This document shows, piece after piece, positions 24,502 to 34,141 of a stretch of DNA of 64,000 bases. The position numbers were made by a program, and so were the translations under genes. The first letter of the stretch is position 1. Each line of letters opens with the position of its first letter. The notes below the pieces were generated by a model, which saw only the letters and a list, made by a program, of their open reading frames with translations, made no database searches and was not told the origin of the DNA. The stretch is from NCBI RefSeq assembly GCF_022014495.1, contig NZ_JAKLSQ010000013.1, positions 1 to 64,000 on the forward strand, read 5' to 3'. The DNA comes from Sandaracinobacteroides sayramensis (GTDB lineage Bacteria > Pseudomonadota > Alphaproteobacteria > Sphingomonadales > Sphingomonadaceae).

Positions 24502-25104
24502 TCATGTCGCGTCTCGCTCGGCCGGTTCCGGGTGGGCGGCATCGCGAAGGATATCGACGCCGCCCTTGACGGCGATGGCGGCGACGAGGACGCCGACCAC
24601 GAGGTCGGGCCAAGCCTGGTCCAGCCACATGACGAGGCCGCCAGCAACGAGGATCCCGCCGTTGGATGCGAAGTCGTTGAAGCTGAATGTCTCGGCCGCC
24701 CTCATGTTCACATCCTCGCTGTGCTGACGCTGGATCAGCAGAAGGCAGATCAGGTTCACGACCGCCGCAATGACCGCGAGCGCCATCATGGTAAGGCCGA
24801 TCGGCTCCGCGCCGAACCACCAGCGCCGTCCGGCGTCGATCAACACGACCACGGCGAAGATCAGTAGCAGTACCCCGGAGAGCCGCGCCGCCCGTTGTTT
24901 CCAGATCATCGCACGGCCGATGGCGAGGAAGCTGACCAGATAGACGAGCGCGTCAGACGCATTGTCCAGCGCATTGGCGATGAGGGCGCTGGAATCGGCG
25001 GCGAGGCCGCCGATTCCGAGCATCACGAACAGACCCGCGTTGAGGAAAAGGACGACTAGCAGCGTGCGTTTCTCAATCTGTAACGATCCGTGACAGCAAC
25101 TCAT
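24502..25104 (-). CDS. Short CDF-type cation efflux protein
   Basis: The 200-aa membrane protein has six helices and no cytoplasmic C-terminal domain. It is similar in layout to the membrane part of the HMA-CDF fusion at 19756 (LDNASDALVYL in helix 2 and FNDFASNGG in helix 5). An N-terminal MSCCHGS could bind metal. It is translationally coupled to czcA (ATGA), so it should act on the same metal ions as CzcCBA. Canonical CDF HxxxD motifs are absent, so transport activity is not certain. Confidence 0.8.
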   Translation of the reverse strand: MSCCHGSLQIEKRTLLVVLFLNAGLFVMLGIGGLAADSSALIANALDNASDALVYLVSFLAIGRAMIWKQRAARLSGVLLLIFAVVVLIDAGRRWWFGAEPIGLTMMALAVIAAVVNLICLLLIQRQHSEDVNMRAAETFSFNDFASNGGILVAGGLVMWLDQAWPDLVVGVLVAAIAVKGGVDILRDAAHPEPAERDAT

Positions 25105-28100
25105 GCTTCTATCTCTGCTTTTCTTGGCTGCATGATCCGAGCAGCGAAGGTCGGCAATACCATGAGCGTCAATGCCGTAGCAGTTATTAGTCCGCCGATC
25201 ACGACGGTTGCGAGCGGCTTCTGCACTTCCGCGCCGGCTCCATAGGCAAGCGCCATGGGGATGAAGCCGACGATCGCGACCAGCGCCGTGGTCAGCACCG
25301 CGCGCATGCGGCTGGACGCGCCCTGGATCGCAGCTTCATGCGGTGGCAGCCCGCCATCGATCCGTTCGCGAATCGCCTGCATCAGCACGAGCCCGTTCAG
25401 GGTCGCGACGCCGGAGACGGCGATGAACCCCACCGCCGCCGAGACCGAGAAGGGCATGCCCCTCAGCAACAGCGCAAGTGCACCACCGACCAGCGCAAGC
25501 GGCACGCAGGCGAACACCAGTCCGGCCTCCCTGAACGAGCCGAGTGCCATGAACAGCAATCCTCCGATCATCACGAATACCAGCGGCACCACCAGGCCCA
25601 GGCGTTGCTCGGCTCGCTCAAGATTCTCGAACTGGCCGCCCCAGTCGAGCCGCACGCCGGTCGGCAGCGCGATCTCTGCCACCTGTTTCTGCGCATCGGC
25701 GACAAAGCCGCCCAGGTCACGACCACGGACATTGGCCTGCACCACGACGCGGCGGCTGCCGTCGTTGCGGCTGATCTGGTTGGCGCCTTCCGACACCTGG
25801 ATGCGGGCCACCGACGATAGCGGTACGGTGATCCCCGAAGGCGAGACGACCGGCAGGGCCGCGAGCGCCGCCGGATCGTCGCGCAGGGCGTCGGGCAGAC
25901 GGACCATGACATCGAAGCGGCGGTCGCCCTCGAAGATCTGGCCGGCCTCTGTCCCGCCGATTGCGGTGGAGACCGCCTCGGAGACATCGGCCGCCGCAAG
26001 GCCGTAGTTGGCGGCGGCGAAGCGATCGACACTGACGGTGAGCGTTGGCAGACCCGTAGTCTGCTCCACGCGCACATCGGCGGCGCCCTCGGTCTGGCGC
26101 AGGGCGTTCGCCACCTGATCGGCGACCTCGTTCAGCGCGGCAAAGTCTTCGCCATAGACCATGACCGCAAGGTCGGTGCGCACGCCCGAGATCAGTTCGT
26201 TGAAGCGCAGCTCGATCGGCTGGCTGAACTCGAAGGCATTGCCGATCTGGCGCGCGGCCAGACCCTCGATCCGTTCGATCAGAGCCTCCTTGGTCAGGCC
26301 GGGGTCGGGCCAGTCGCCCTTGTCCTTGAGGATGATGACCGCGTCGGAGATGTTCGGCGGCATGGGATCGACCGCCGCCTCCGCCGTGCCGGTGCGCGAG
26401 AACATCGTCTCGATCTCCGGCTGTGCGGTGATCGCGCGTTCGAGCGCCATCTGCATGGCCAGAGACTGCTCAAGAGAGGTGGAGGGAACGCGCAGCGACT
26501 GCATGGCGATATCGCCTTCGTCGAGGGTGGGCGTGAACTCGCGCCCGAGGGTGGAGAAGGCGAGGACGCCGACCACTAGGGCGGCGACGGCCGAGACCGC
26601 CACCGTTCGCGGGCGGGCCACCCCGCGCCGGATAATGGGTTCGATTCGGCGACGCACCCAGCGCAGCAGCCGGGTTTCATGCTCCTCTGCCCGTCCCTCC
26701 GCATCGACATGGATCGTCTTGGGTTCGCGCACCAAGAGGGCCGCCATGGCGGGCACGAAGGTAAAGGAGAAGATGAAGGCGCCGGCCAGCGCCAGCATGA
26801 CCGTCGCCGCCATCGGGATGAAAGTCTTGCCCTCTACCCCTTCGAGCAGCAGCAGCGGGGTGAACACCAGCAGGATGATGAGCTGGCCAAAGGCGGCGGG
26901 GCGCACCATCTTCCGGGCCGCGGCCGCCGCGACCTGAAGCCGTTCGATCCGGGTCAGCGCCCGGTTCAGTTCGATGCGCTTCTGGGACAGCATCAAGAGC
27001 GTGCTCTCGACGACGATCACCGCGCCGTCGACCAGCAGGCCGAAGTCGAGCGCGCCGAGGCTCATCAGATTGCCGCTGATGCCGAACCGGTTCATGCCGA
27101 TGACCGCGAACAGGAAGCTGATCGGGATCATCAGCGCGGTGATCGCCGCCGCGCGGAAGTTACCGAGCAGTAGGAACAGCACCGCGATCACCAGCAGCGC
27201 GCCCTCGGTCAAGTTTTTGGCTACAGTCCCGATGGTGGCGTTGACGAGCGCGCTGCGGTCGAGGACCGTCACCGCCTCGATGCCCGGCGGCAGGGTGGGC
27301 CGGATTTCCTCCAGCCGTTCGCCAGCTGCCTGGGCGACGGTGCGGCTGTTGCCGCCCGCGATCATCAGCGCTGTGCCGAGCACCGCCTCATGCCCGTCGC
27401 GAGTGGCGCCGCCAAGGCGCGGCGCCTGGCCGATCTCGACAGTCGCCACGTCGGCGACGCGCACCACCAGGCCGCCGCGATTGACGACGGGCGCCTGAGC
27501 CAGATCCTCGACGGTGGAGGCCAGCGCGTCGGTGCGCACGGTCAAGGCTTCGCCCGCGCGGCGGATATAGCCAGCGCCCGTCTGATTATTGGCCCGGTCG
27601 AGCGCCTGAACCAGATCGCCGAGGCTCAGCCCATAGGCCGCGAGGCGCGCCGGATCGGGGCGGACCGCATATTCCTTCACATAGCCGCCGACCGTATCGA
27701 CGCCGGCCAGACCGGCAGCGGTGCGCATCTGCGGCGCGATGATCCAGTCCTGGACGGTGCGCAGATAGGTCGCCCGGGCCTCGGGCGTGGTCAGCAACTC
27801 GCCTTCTGGCGTCAAATAGGCGCCGCCAGCCTGCCATCCTGGCTGGCCGGGACGCGCGAGGTTCTGGCTGTCGAACGGCACATAGTCGACCGTCCACATC
27901 AGCACTTCACCCAGCCCCGTGGTGATCGGAGACATGGCGGGCTCCACGTCATCCGGCATGGTCTCACGCGCGGCGGCCAGTCGCTCGGCCACCTGCTGGC
28001 GGGCGAAGTAGATGTCGGTTCGGTCGGTGAAGATCACCGTCACCTGGCTGAAGCCGTTGCGGCTCAGCGACCGGGTCGAGGTCAGGCCGGGAATGCCGGC

Positions 28101-28319
28101 CATGGCGGTCTCGATCGGATAGGTGACCTGGCGCTCGATCTGTTCGGGCGCCAGCGCCGGAGCGACGGTGGTGATCTGGACCTGCCGGTTGGTGATGTCC
28201 GGCACGGCGTCGATCGGAAGCCGGGTCAGATTGTAGAGGCCGATAGCGGCGATCAGGATCGTGATGGCGACGACAGCCCAGCGGAAGCGGACGGAAGCCT
28301 CGATGATGAATTTGAACAT
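25101..28319 (-). CDS. czcA: CzcA heavy-metal RND efflux pump
   Basis: The 1072-aa inner-membrane proton antiporter has the RND layout: helix 1 near residue 12-30, a first large periplasmic loop, a block of helices at about 340-540, a second loop and a C-terminal helix block. The helix-4 motif DFGLLVDGAVIVVE is that of HME1-type pumps for Co, Zn and Cd. It exports metal from the periplasm or cytoplasm through CzcC. It lies after czcB with a 14-bp gap and is coupled to the short CDF gene. Confidence 0.93.
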   Translation of the reverse strand: MFKFIIEASVRFRWAVVAITILIAAIGLYNLTRLPIDAVPDITNRQVQITTVAPALAPEQIERQVTYPIETAMAGIPGLTSTRSLSRNGFSQVTVIFTDRTDIYFARQQVAERLAAARETMPDDVEPAMSPITTGLGEVLMWTVDYVPFDSQNLARPGQPGWQAGGAYLTPEGELLTTPEARATYLRTVQDWIIAPQMRTAAGLAGVDTVGGYVKEYAVRPDPARLAAYGLSLGDLVQALDRANNQTGAGYIRRAGEALTVRTDALASTVEDLAQAPVVNRGGLVVRVADVATVEIGQAPRLGGATRDGHEAVLGTALMIAGGNSRTVAQAAGERLEEIRPTLPPGIEAVTVLDRSALVNATIGTVAKNLTEGALLVIAVLFLLLGNFRAAAITALMIPISFLFAVIGMNRFGISGNLMSLGALDFGLLVDGAVIVVESTLLMLSQKRIELNRALTRIERLQVAAAAARKMVRPAAFGQLIILLVFTPLLLLEGVEGKTFIPMAATVMLALAGAFIFSFTFVPAMAALLVREPKTIHVDAEGRAEEHETRLLRWVRRRIEPIIRRGVARPRTVAVSAVAALVVGVLAFSTLGREFTPTLDEGDIAMQSLRVPSTSLEQSLAMQMALERAITAQPEIETMFSRTGTAEAAVDPMPPNISDAVIILKDKGDWPDPGLTKEALIERIEGLAARQIGNAFEFSQPIELRFNELISGVRTDLAVMVYGEDFAALNEVADQVANALRQTEGAADVRVEQTTGLPTLTVSVDRFAAANYGLAAADVSEAVSTAIGGTEAGQIFEGDRRFDVMVRLPDALRDDPAALAALPVVSPSGITVPLSSVARIQVSEGANQISRNDGSRRVVVQANVRGRDLGGFVADAQKQVAEIALPTGVRLDWGGQFENLERAEQRLGLVVPLVFVMIGGLLFMALGSFREAGLVFACVPLALVGGALALLLRGMPFSVSAAVGFIAVSGVATLNGLVLMQAIRERIDGGLPPHEAAIQGASSRMRAVLTTALVAIVGFIPMALAYGAGAEVQKPLATVVIGGLITATALTLMVLPTFAARIMQPRKAEIEA

Positions 28320-28333
28320 GATTCCAGCCTCCC

Positions 28334-29539
28334 TCAGTGCGCGTGTTCGGCTTCGCCCTTGGCCAGTTCGGCCTTGAGCAGGAAGGCGCCGGTTCCGGCG
28401 ATGCGTTCGCTTCCCGTGAGGCCCCGGACGATCTCCGTGCGCCCGCCCGCCTGCCGGCCGGCAAGGACCGGCGTCGCATGGAAGCCGCCCGGAACCTGGA
28501 CGAAGACGACCGTGGCCCCCTCGACCGTCTGGACCGCGTCGCTGGGCACGGTGAGCGCCCCTTGCGCATCGCCGGTGACGATAGCGCCGGTGACCGCGGA
28601 GCCGGCTGGCGGCAGGACGGCGCCCGACGGACGCGCCCGAATGAGCGTGGCGCCGCTTTGCGCGGCCGCGCCGGCGGCCACGCCGGTCACCACCGCGTCG
28701 AACTCTCCGGCCGGGCCGGTGACGCGTAGCGGCGAGCCGGCGCGAACCTGGGCCGCGAGCGCGGGCGGGGCGTTGAACACCAGCTCGACACGAGCAGGGT
28801 TGGTAACTTCCGCGACGACGCCGCCCTGGGGCACAAAGCCTCCCGGGCCGACCTGCACCGAGGTCACCACGCCCGAGATCGGGCTGGTGACGCTGAGGCG
28901 CCCGGATGCGTTGGGCGAACCGGCGGCGGCGGAGCGCGCCCGCGCCGCTCGCATGTTGGCCTCGGCGGTCAGCGCCTGCGCCCGGGACGCCTCGACCTCC
29001 TGACGGGCGACGATGCCCTGGTCGGCGAGGTTGCGGTTGCGCTGATAAGCGAGGCGCGCGGCTTCGGCGCCGGCGGCCGCCGCATCGGCGTCCGCCCGGA
29101 AGGTGGCGGCGTCACCGCTGACCAGGGTGGCGAGGGCCTGGCCGGCCCGCACCGATTGGCGCTGCGCGACGAGGCCCCGCTCGACGCCCCCCCCCACGGC
29201 GGCCGCGACCGCGGCGCGGGAATCGACCATCGGTTCGACCCGGCCGGATAGCTGTGTCTCCGCGCCGCCGCCGCGCCCCAGGGCGACAACGGTGATGCCG
29301 GCGGCCTGGATCTGCTCGGCGTCGAGGGCGACGAAGCCCTCGCGGACTTCCTCTTCCTCGTGTCCGGCTTCGCCTTCAGAGCGCGCGTGGCCATCCCCTT
29401 CACTGTGGGGGGCTTCAACCTGGGCGGTCTCAGGTCCGTCTGGGGTCAGGACGAAATAGCCCCCGATGGCGACGGCGAGCGCGAGAGCGGCGGCGCCGCC
29501 GATCAGCACGGGTTTGTCGGTCATGCGCTTGCGCATCAT
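28334..29539 (-). CDS. czcB: CzcB membrane-fusion (periplasmic adaptor) protein
   Basis: The 401-aa protein has an N-terminal membrane anchor (LIGGAAALALAVAIGGYFV), an acidic, His-containing linker (about 38-65), a barrel-sandwich/lipoyl part split by a helical hairpin (about 115-210) and beta-barrel domains. It links CzcA with CzcC. The ATG at 29539 overlaps the czcC stop (ATGA). A His pair (EAEHAH) at the C-terminus may bind metal. Confidence 0.9.
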   Translation of the reverse strand: MMRKRMTDKPVLIGGAAALALAVAIGGYFVLTPDGPETAQVEAPHSEGDGHARSEGEAGHEEEEVREGFVALDAEQIQAAGITVVALGRGGGAETQLSGRVEPMVDSRAAVAAAVGGGVERGLVAQRQSVRAGQALATLVSGDAATFRADADAAAAGAEAARLAYQRNRNLADQGIVARQEVEASRAQALTAEANMRAARARSAAAGSPNASGRLSVTSPISGVVTSVQVGPGGFVPQGGVVAEVTNPARVELVFNAPPALAAQVRAGSPLRVTGPAGEFDAVVTGVAAGAAAQSGATLIRARPSGAVLPPAGSAVTGAIVTGDAQGALTVPSDAVQTVEGATVVFVQVPGGFHATPVLAGRQAGGRTEIVRGLTGSERIAGTGAFLLKAELAKGEAEHAH

Positions 29540-30789
29540 TGAGGTCCTTCGAAGGGGGCGCGGCCGTCCTGGCGCGCGAGGTCGATCTCGGCCCGGACGC
29601 GCGCGAGGCGGGCGTCCACGGCGGCGGTTCTGGCGCTGACGAGCGCGTTACGGGTGGCGCGAAGTTCGAGCTGCGAAATACGACCGGCCTCGAAGCCGAT
29701 GCGCGAGAGCTGATAGGCCTCCTCGGCCGACGAGACGCCGGCGTCAGCCGCCCTGACCCGGCTGGCGGAGGCGGCCAGACGCGCCTCGGCCGCAGCGCGG
29801 TCCGCCTGGGCATCCAGGCGGGCACCGGCAAGCCGGGCCTCGGCCGCGTTATATTCTGCGCGGGCAGCGTCGATGTTGCCCCGGTTCCGGTCGAACAGCG
29901 GCAGGGGCATGCTCAGCCCGAAGAGGAAGGCGTTGGCGTTTTCCGCCTCGAAGCGGCGCACGCCCACAGTGGCGCTGATGTCGGGGCGCGCCCGAACCCG
30001 CTCGACAGCGATGCGGCGTTCGGCCGCCTCGCGTTCGGCTTCCGCGACACGGAGCGCCGGCGGCCCCTCGCTCGCGCTGGGGGCCGAGACCGGGGGCCGA
30101 TCCAGCAGGCTGGCCGGGACGGAGGTCACGGGCGCGGGAAGCTGGGCGACGGCGGTCAGGCGGGCGAAGGCGGCGTCCCGTTCGGCCTGGGCTTCGTCCG
30201 CCGCGGCCCGTGCCGCTGCCGCTTCGCTTTCGCCCTGGATGCCGCGCAGCAGCGGTTCGCGACCTTCCTCGACGAGAACAAGGGCGGCGCGTGTATCGGC
30301 CAAGGTGAGGGTGAGGGTCTCGTCCGCAAGGTCCGCGCGGCGCTGGGCGGCCTCCGCTTCGGCATAGACGAGCGCGAGCCGGCCGGCGGCGTCCACATTC
30401 GCAAGGTTGCGCCGCAGGGCGGCAGTGTTCGCGTCCGCCCGGGCGGCGTCGATACGCGCTCCGCGCCGGCCAAAGAGTTCAAGGTCCTGGCTGACCGACA
30501 AGGTGGTGTCGGCGGCGCCGAAGCCGGAGAAGGGGCCGGAACCCAGCATGTTCTCCGCCTCGAGGGAGACAGTCGGATTGGGCCGCACCCGCGCCTGACG
30601 GACCCGCGCCTCGGCGGCCTCCTCAAGGGCGCGAGCCTCGGTCGCGACCGGGGTCTGGTCGAGCCGAGCCAGGAGCTGGGCGTAGGTCGGCGAGGGATCA
30701 GCCCAGGCAGGGCTGGAGAACGCCGCCAACACGGCGACGAGAGCGCAGCTGGCCGCAAGACGCGGCCGCTGGCGATGGAAAATAGGCAT
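29536..30789 (-). CDS. czcC: CzcC outer-membrane efflux protein (TolC family)
   Basis: The 417-aa protein has a signal peptide (residues 1-30, ending SSPAWA) and two long alpha-helical repeats rich in Ala, Glu and Arg, as in TolC-family proteins, with NPTVSLEAEN and DISATVGVRRF as the strand segments. It forms the outer-membrane channel of the CzcCBA complex. It is coupled to czcB by an ATGA overlap and lies 58 bp downstream of the small His-rich gene. Confidence 0.9.
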   Translation of the reverse strand: MPIFHRQRPRLAASCALVAVLAAFSSPAWADPSPTYAQLLARLDQTPVATEARALEEAAEARVRQARVRPNPTVSLEAENMLGSGPFSGFGAADTTLSVSQDLELFGRRGARIDAARADANTAALRRNLANVDAAGRLALVYAEAEAAQRRADLADETLTLTLADTRAALVLVEEGREPLLRGIQGESEAAAARAAADEAQAERDAAFARLTAVAQLPAPVTSVPASLLDRPPVSAPSASEGPPALRVAEAEREAAERRIAVERVRARPDISATVGVRRFEAENANAFLFGLSMPLPLFDRNRGNIDAARAEYNAAEARLAGARLDAQADRAAAEARLAASASRVRAADAGVSSAEEAYQLSRIGFEAGRISQLELRATRNALVSARTAAVDARLARVRAEIDLARQDGRAPFEGPQ

Positions 30790-30847
30790 GGGTCATCATC
30801 CAATGGTCTGAAACGCGAAATGCGCCCGCGACGGCGCGGTCTCGCGA

Positions 30848-31222
30848 TCAGGCCTTTGGAGGGCGCTTCAGACCTTCGGAGGCGTAGGAGGGCAGTGCAT
30901 CGTCCACGAACGGCGTTCGATCTTCGCTTAGCGTGATGCTGAAAGTGTCGGTTCCGGAGCTGATCCGACCTACGCTGCCGTGGTGGCAATGACCGTGCGA
31001 ACAGACCCCATGATTGCCGCCACGTTCCTCGGAATCACCGCTGCTGGCATTGTCAACTTCGACCTGGTCGGTCACCATATGCGCGGCTGCTATCGGACCT
31101 TCCGATGCGCAGGCTGCCGCATCGACGGCAGGCGCGACAAAGACCGCGAACAGCAGTGCAATCACGGCGTAGAGCGACAGCCAGGACGATTTTCTTACGG
31201 CCATGGCTTTCCATAGTCCCAT
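30848..31222 (-). CDS. Small secreted His-rich protein before czcCBA
   Basis: The 124-aa protein has a signal peptide (SLYAVIALLFAVFVAPAVDA) and a metal-binding motif HGVCSHGHCHHG. It resembles the protein at 20751-21080 in layout and in the C-terminal LKRPPKA. ATG 31222 has AAAGGA four bases upstream; an ATG at 31204 would give a more usual signal peptide. It opens the minus-strand czc operon, and its role, perhaps periplasmic metal buffering or regulation, is inferred. Confidence 0.65.
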   Translation of the reverse strand: MGLWKAMAVRKSSWLSLYAVIALLFAVFVAPAVDAAACASEGPIAAAHMVTDQVEVDNASSGDSEERGGNHGVCSHGHCHHGSVGRISSGTDTFSITLSEDRTPFVDDALPSYASEGLKRPPKA

Positions 31223-31234
31223 CCGATCCTTTGC

Positions 31235-31246
31235 GCAACGCGTTGC
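31235..31246. promoter_or_regulatory. 12-bp palindrome just upstream of the czc operon
   Basis: GCAACGCGTTGC is a perfect palindrome 13 bp upstream of the first start codon of the czc operon. It could be an operator overlapping the transcript start. No regulator gene of the czc type was found nearby. Confidence 0.3.
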
Positions 31247-31865
31247 TAGGTCGCAGAAGACATCTAAATGGGATCAAGAAGACAAAGATCATGCCCCACG
31301 GGGCGCCTTATACTACTGGTGCCCGTAGCGACGGTAAGCTGCCGACGTATCTGGCGCGGTAATGTCGCAATACATGGCGACCGGCTTGGGTCGGACTCTT
31401 CTGTGTGCAGATCGCTGTGAGCCACACACGCGGGCCAGGCGGCGAACTTTCACCCGCTGGAAAGTTTTCATATCCTGCGCACAGGCCATGATTGAGCCTG
31501 CCGTCTCCGGGCTAACCAAAGGCACTGGGCAGGGCCGACGCGTAGCGTTGTCAAGCACCGGCGCCGGAGGCAGTTGACGCGCAGATGCTCGATGGTTCGC
31601 GTGAGCAGTGCGATCTGCCCAGATGAAAGCGGACGATGTTATGCGCTATGTCAGAGATAGCGTCGTCGTTAATCACCCCATGATTTGCGATTTGCCGGAT
31701 TCGGAGCAATGAGCAGCCCAAACTCGGCGAAATGGGGCACACGAAAGGCATCGATCACCCATGTGCGCGGCCTATCCATGGGTAGCCGGGTCCGTATGCG
31801 GAAAACTCATGGACAAGCTGGTCAGGCGCCAAAGCGTGGGACACCGGCCTCTGGCGCCCGGATTG
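31247..31865. other. 619-bp stretch without a recognisable gene
   Basis: No convincing frame is present on either strand. The composition is lower in GC than the czc operon on its left. Short frames (for example 31710-31875 on plus) do not resemble a known family. It must hold the czc promoter at its left end; the rest may be debris from the island assembly. Confidence 0.5.
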
Positions 31866-33245
31866 TCATTTACTAGGTGCCCGCAAGCGGATCACATCCA
31901 CCTTGCCGGCGTCCCCGCGATTTGCGACCCAGACATCACCTGTCTGCGGATCGATTGCGGTGTTGACGGGCTGCCCCGAAGTCGGGATGCGCAGCAGTAA
32001 CGCAAGGCTGTTCGCATCATGCACGGCCACTTCCCGATCACCAAGGTTGGCCGAGAACACCAGGCCTCGCTGACCATCTATAGTCAGTGCGTTGGTCTGG
32101 CCCGCCTCGACGGACGCCAGTACCTCGCCGTAACTTGCACTCGCGGGATTGGCATCGATCGCGGAAATTCGGCCGCTCGGGCTGCCAAAGGAAGCGACAT
32201 AGACCCGCTTCGTCACAGGATCATATTCCGGTCGGGCGTTGCTGCCGACATCCTGATCCAGGGTACGCATCAGATCCGCATTAAGTGTCAGGCTGGTGGC
32301 ATCTGAGGTATTCACCGCATCTGCATCGAAAACATGTAGCTTCGGGGTTCTCAACGAGCCGACGTAGACGAGATTATGATCCTCGTCGATGGTGACCCCG
32401 ATCACGCCGCCTTCAGCGGGGAGCGGCACGCGGGCTTCAACGGTCTTTGAGGGTAGATCCACGACAGCGATGTAGCCGGGAAGGCTGCTGCCTCCCATGT
32501 TGGTTACATAGGCTTTGTGCGTCCGTGAATTGACCACCACTCGGCGCATGCCCGCGAACGCCGGGCTACCATCGGGCAGCTGCCATACCCGATCGGCGTC
32601 AGTAGGTGCACCCTGCGACGCCCGGTAGATCACGAGGTGGCCACCATGGCCGTACGCCGGATCGCGACCGCGAACGGCTGTCGTGACGATGGTTGCATCA
32701 GGTTTGCCATCGGATGCGAATGTCTGGCTGTCAATGGCGACGCCATAGGGCGAGAAGGTCGTGCGCATTGACGTCTGCTGGGACACGGCTGGATCCGTCA
32801 CAGAGGCCCAGTCCAGTGGCACCCGCTCGGTGCCCGAACCGTCGCTGCGGGTGAGGTCCAGATATGAATGCACTCCCACCAGCGATCTATCGGAAGAATT
32901 AAAGACGACCAGCTTCCCGCTGGCAGTGCGAACCACCCAGACACGACCCTCCGGATCGCGTTCTTCCGCGCGCCACGCGGCGTCCACCACGTAGACTAGG
33001 CCCGCATGCGGATCCAGCGCGAGCTGGAATCCATCGTTCACAGCCGAAGCGATTGATTCGACATGCCAACGCCAGCCATGGGACGTTTCGTTCCAGGCGG
33101 GAGAGTTATCCGCCTGCGGTTGCGCCCTCGTCGGCCCCGACACGCAAAGCCCGAAGGCGAGCGCTGCCGCCAGTGATAGGCCGAACGCCCTACGACCGAG
33201 ACCTTGCTTCGGATACGCCGCGAGATTGTGCTTGCTAATTATCAT
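31866..33245 (-). CDS. Secreted beta-propeller (YVTN/YncE-like) protein
   Basis: The 459-aa protein has a signal peptide with a twin-arginine-like GRRAFGLS followed by a hydrophobic stretch and TRAQ, so Tat export is possible. The mature part is made of repeats such as TKRVYVASF, HNLVYVGSL and GDVWVANRG, typical of seven-bladed YVTN propellers. Such proteins bind ligands or, rarely, act as enzymes; the role here is not known. ATG 33245 follows a strong AAGGAG. It has no partner gene and ends close to the empty region before the czc operon. Confidence 0.75.
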   Translation of the reverse strand: MIISKHNLAAYPKQGLGRRAFGLSLAAALAFGLCVSGPTRAQPQADNSPAWNETSHGWRWHVESIASAVNDGFQLALDPHAGLVYVVDAAWRAEERDPEGRVWVVRTASGKLVVFNSSDRSLVGVHSYLDLTRSDGSGTERVPLDWASVTDPAVSQQTSMRTTFSPYGVAIDSQTFASDGKPDATIVTTAVRGRDPAYGHGGHLVIYRASQGAPTDADRVWQLPDGSPAFAGMRRVVVNSRTHKAYVTNMGGSSLPGYIAVVDLPSKTVEARVPLPAEGGVIGVTIDEDHNLVYVGSLRTPKLHVFDADAVNTSDATSLTLNADLMRTLDQDVGSNARPEYDPVTKRVYVASFGSPSGRISAIDANPASASYGEVLASVEAGQTNALTIDGQRGLVFSANLGDREVAVHDANSLALLLRIPTSGQPVNTAIDPQTGDVWVANRGDAGKVDVIRLRAPSK

Positions 33246-34064
33246 TCCTGTTCTCCTTTCCCAAGGCCGCAGGTCGCAACTGACGCCCGACTGCGGGGGC
33301 CACTGTCATGCCCTGTTCCCGAGCTTTGCTTGAAGTTCTAAAGTATCCTGGGGTACATCACCCGTGCGATTGCCAATCGCCCACCACCTTATCATACTTT
33401 AAATGCGAATCGTTCACATTAGCAAATGTGCCGCAGGACTTATCATGAGTTTTGTCGTGTTGCGCAATGCCCGCCTTGCTGTGAGGGCGGAGACGGGTTC
33501 AGTCATAGCCATGCAACGATGTTACCCGGCAGCGCAGAATGTGAGAATTGCGTTGTCCTGCGGCGGACTTTGCGCTGCCTTGACCAAGGCTACCGGAGGA
33601 CGGCGCAGAGCTGGCGTCCTGATACTGGCATCGTCCTTCCGATGTGGCTGATACCGTTGTCGCGCGTGTCGGCGCCGGTTGTGAAGAGCCTGCGCGCGTG
33701 GCTGGTGCGTCGCGGACGTCAAAGCCGCGAAGGAGGCTGGCCGCCGTTAACATCAGTAGCCCGGCATCACAGGGCCCTTGATGGCGAGCGGCTGTACTAG
33801 CCAATCGTGGTCCCGCGCCCCGCCCGACGTCGCTGCTACTCCGACCTCAAGGCAGACAGACCTATTGTGTCCCAGCCACGCGCCTCTGTTTTGAACCCTG
33901 GATTTTTGCTCACAGCACTGTGGTGAGAACCCGACGCCAGGAAAACCGTTGGAATTCAGATACATGGCTGAGAAACTAGGATTCGCTTGGTGAGTTTTTC
34001 AGAATGCAGCTACGCTTGGGCCGATCTGGACCCCTGCGTAAGTCACTAATATTTATGGAGATTT
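33246..34064. other. 819-bp stretch without a recognisable gene
   Basis: No frame on either strand looks like a real protein. The left end must hold the promoter of the propeller gene. A Fur-box-like dyad lies at 33402-33420. The remainder up to the tRNA may be remnants near the end of the mobile element. Confidence 0.5.
33402..33420. promoter_or_regulatory. Possible Fur box
   Basis: AATGCGAAT-C-GTTCACATT is a 9-1-9 dyad with seven of nine matching pairs, close to alphaproteobacterial Fur sites. It faces the propeller gene at a distance of ~160 bp on one side and no gene on the other. It may belong to a lost iron-regulated gene. Confidence 0.3.
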
Positions 34065-34141
34065 TGGCGCACCCGGCAGGATTCGAACCTGCGACCTACG
34101 CCTTCGGAGGGCGTCACTCTATCCAGCTGAGCTACGGGTGC
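34065..34141 (-). tRNA. tRNA-Arg (CCG), complete, with encoded CCA
   Basis: The 77-nt gene folds fully: acceptor GCACCCG/CGGGTGC, D stem GCTC/GAGT, anticodon stem ACGCC/GGCGT with loop CTCCGAA (anticodon CCG), T stem GCAGG/CCTGC with TTCGAAT, discriminator G and an encoded CCA. Its anticodon stem differs from that of the truncated copy at 34298-34339, so it is not a simple duplicate and may have come with the mobile element. Confidence 0.97.

Noticed and set aside
33403-33800. Short plus-strand frames between the propeller gene and the tRNA
   Set aside because: Start sites are poor, codon use looks random, and no motif or signal peptide was seen.
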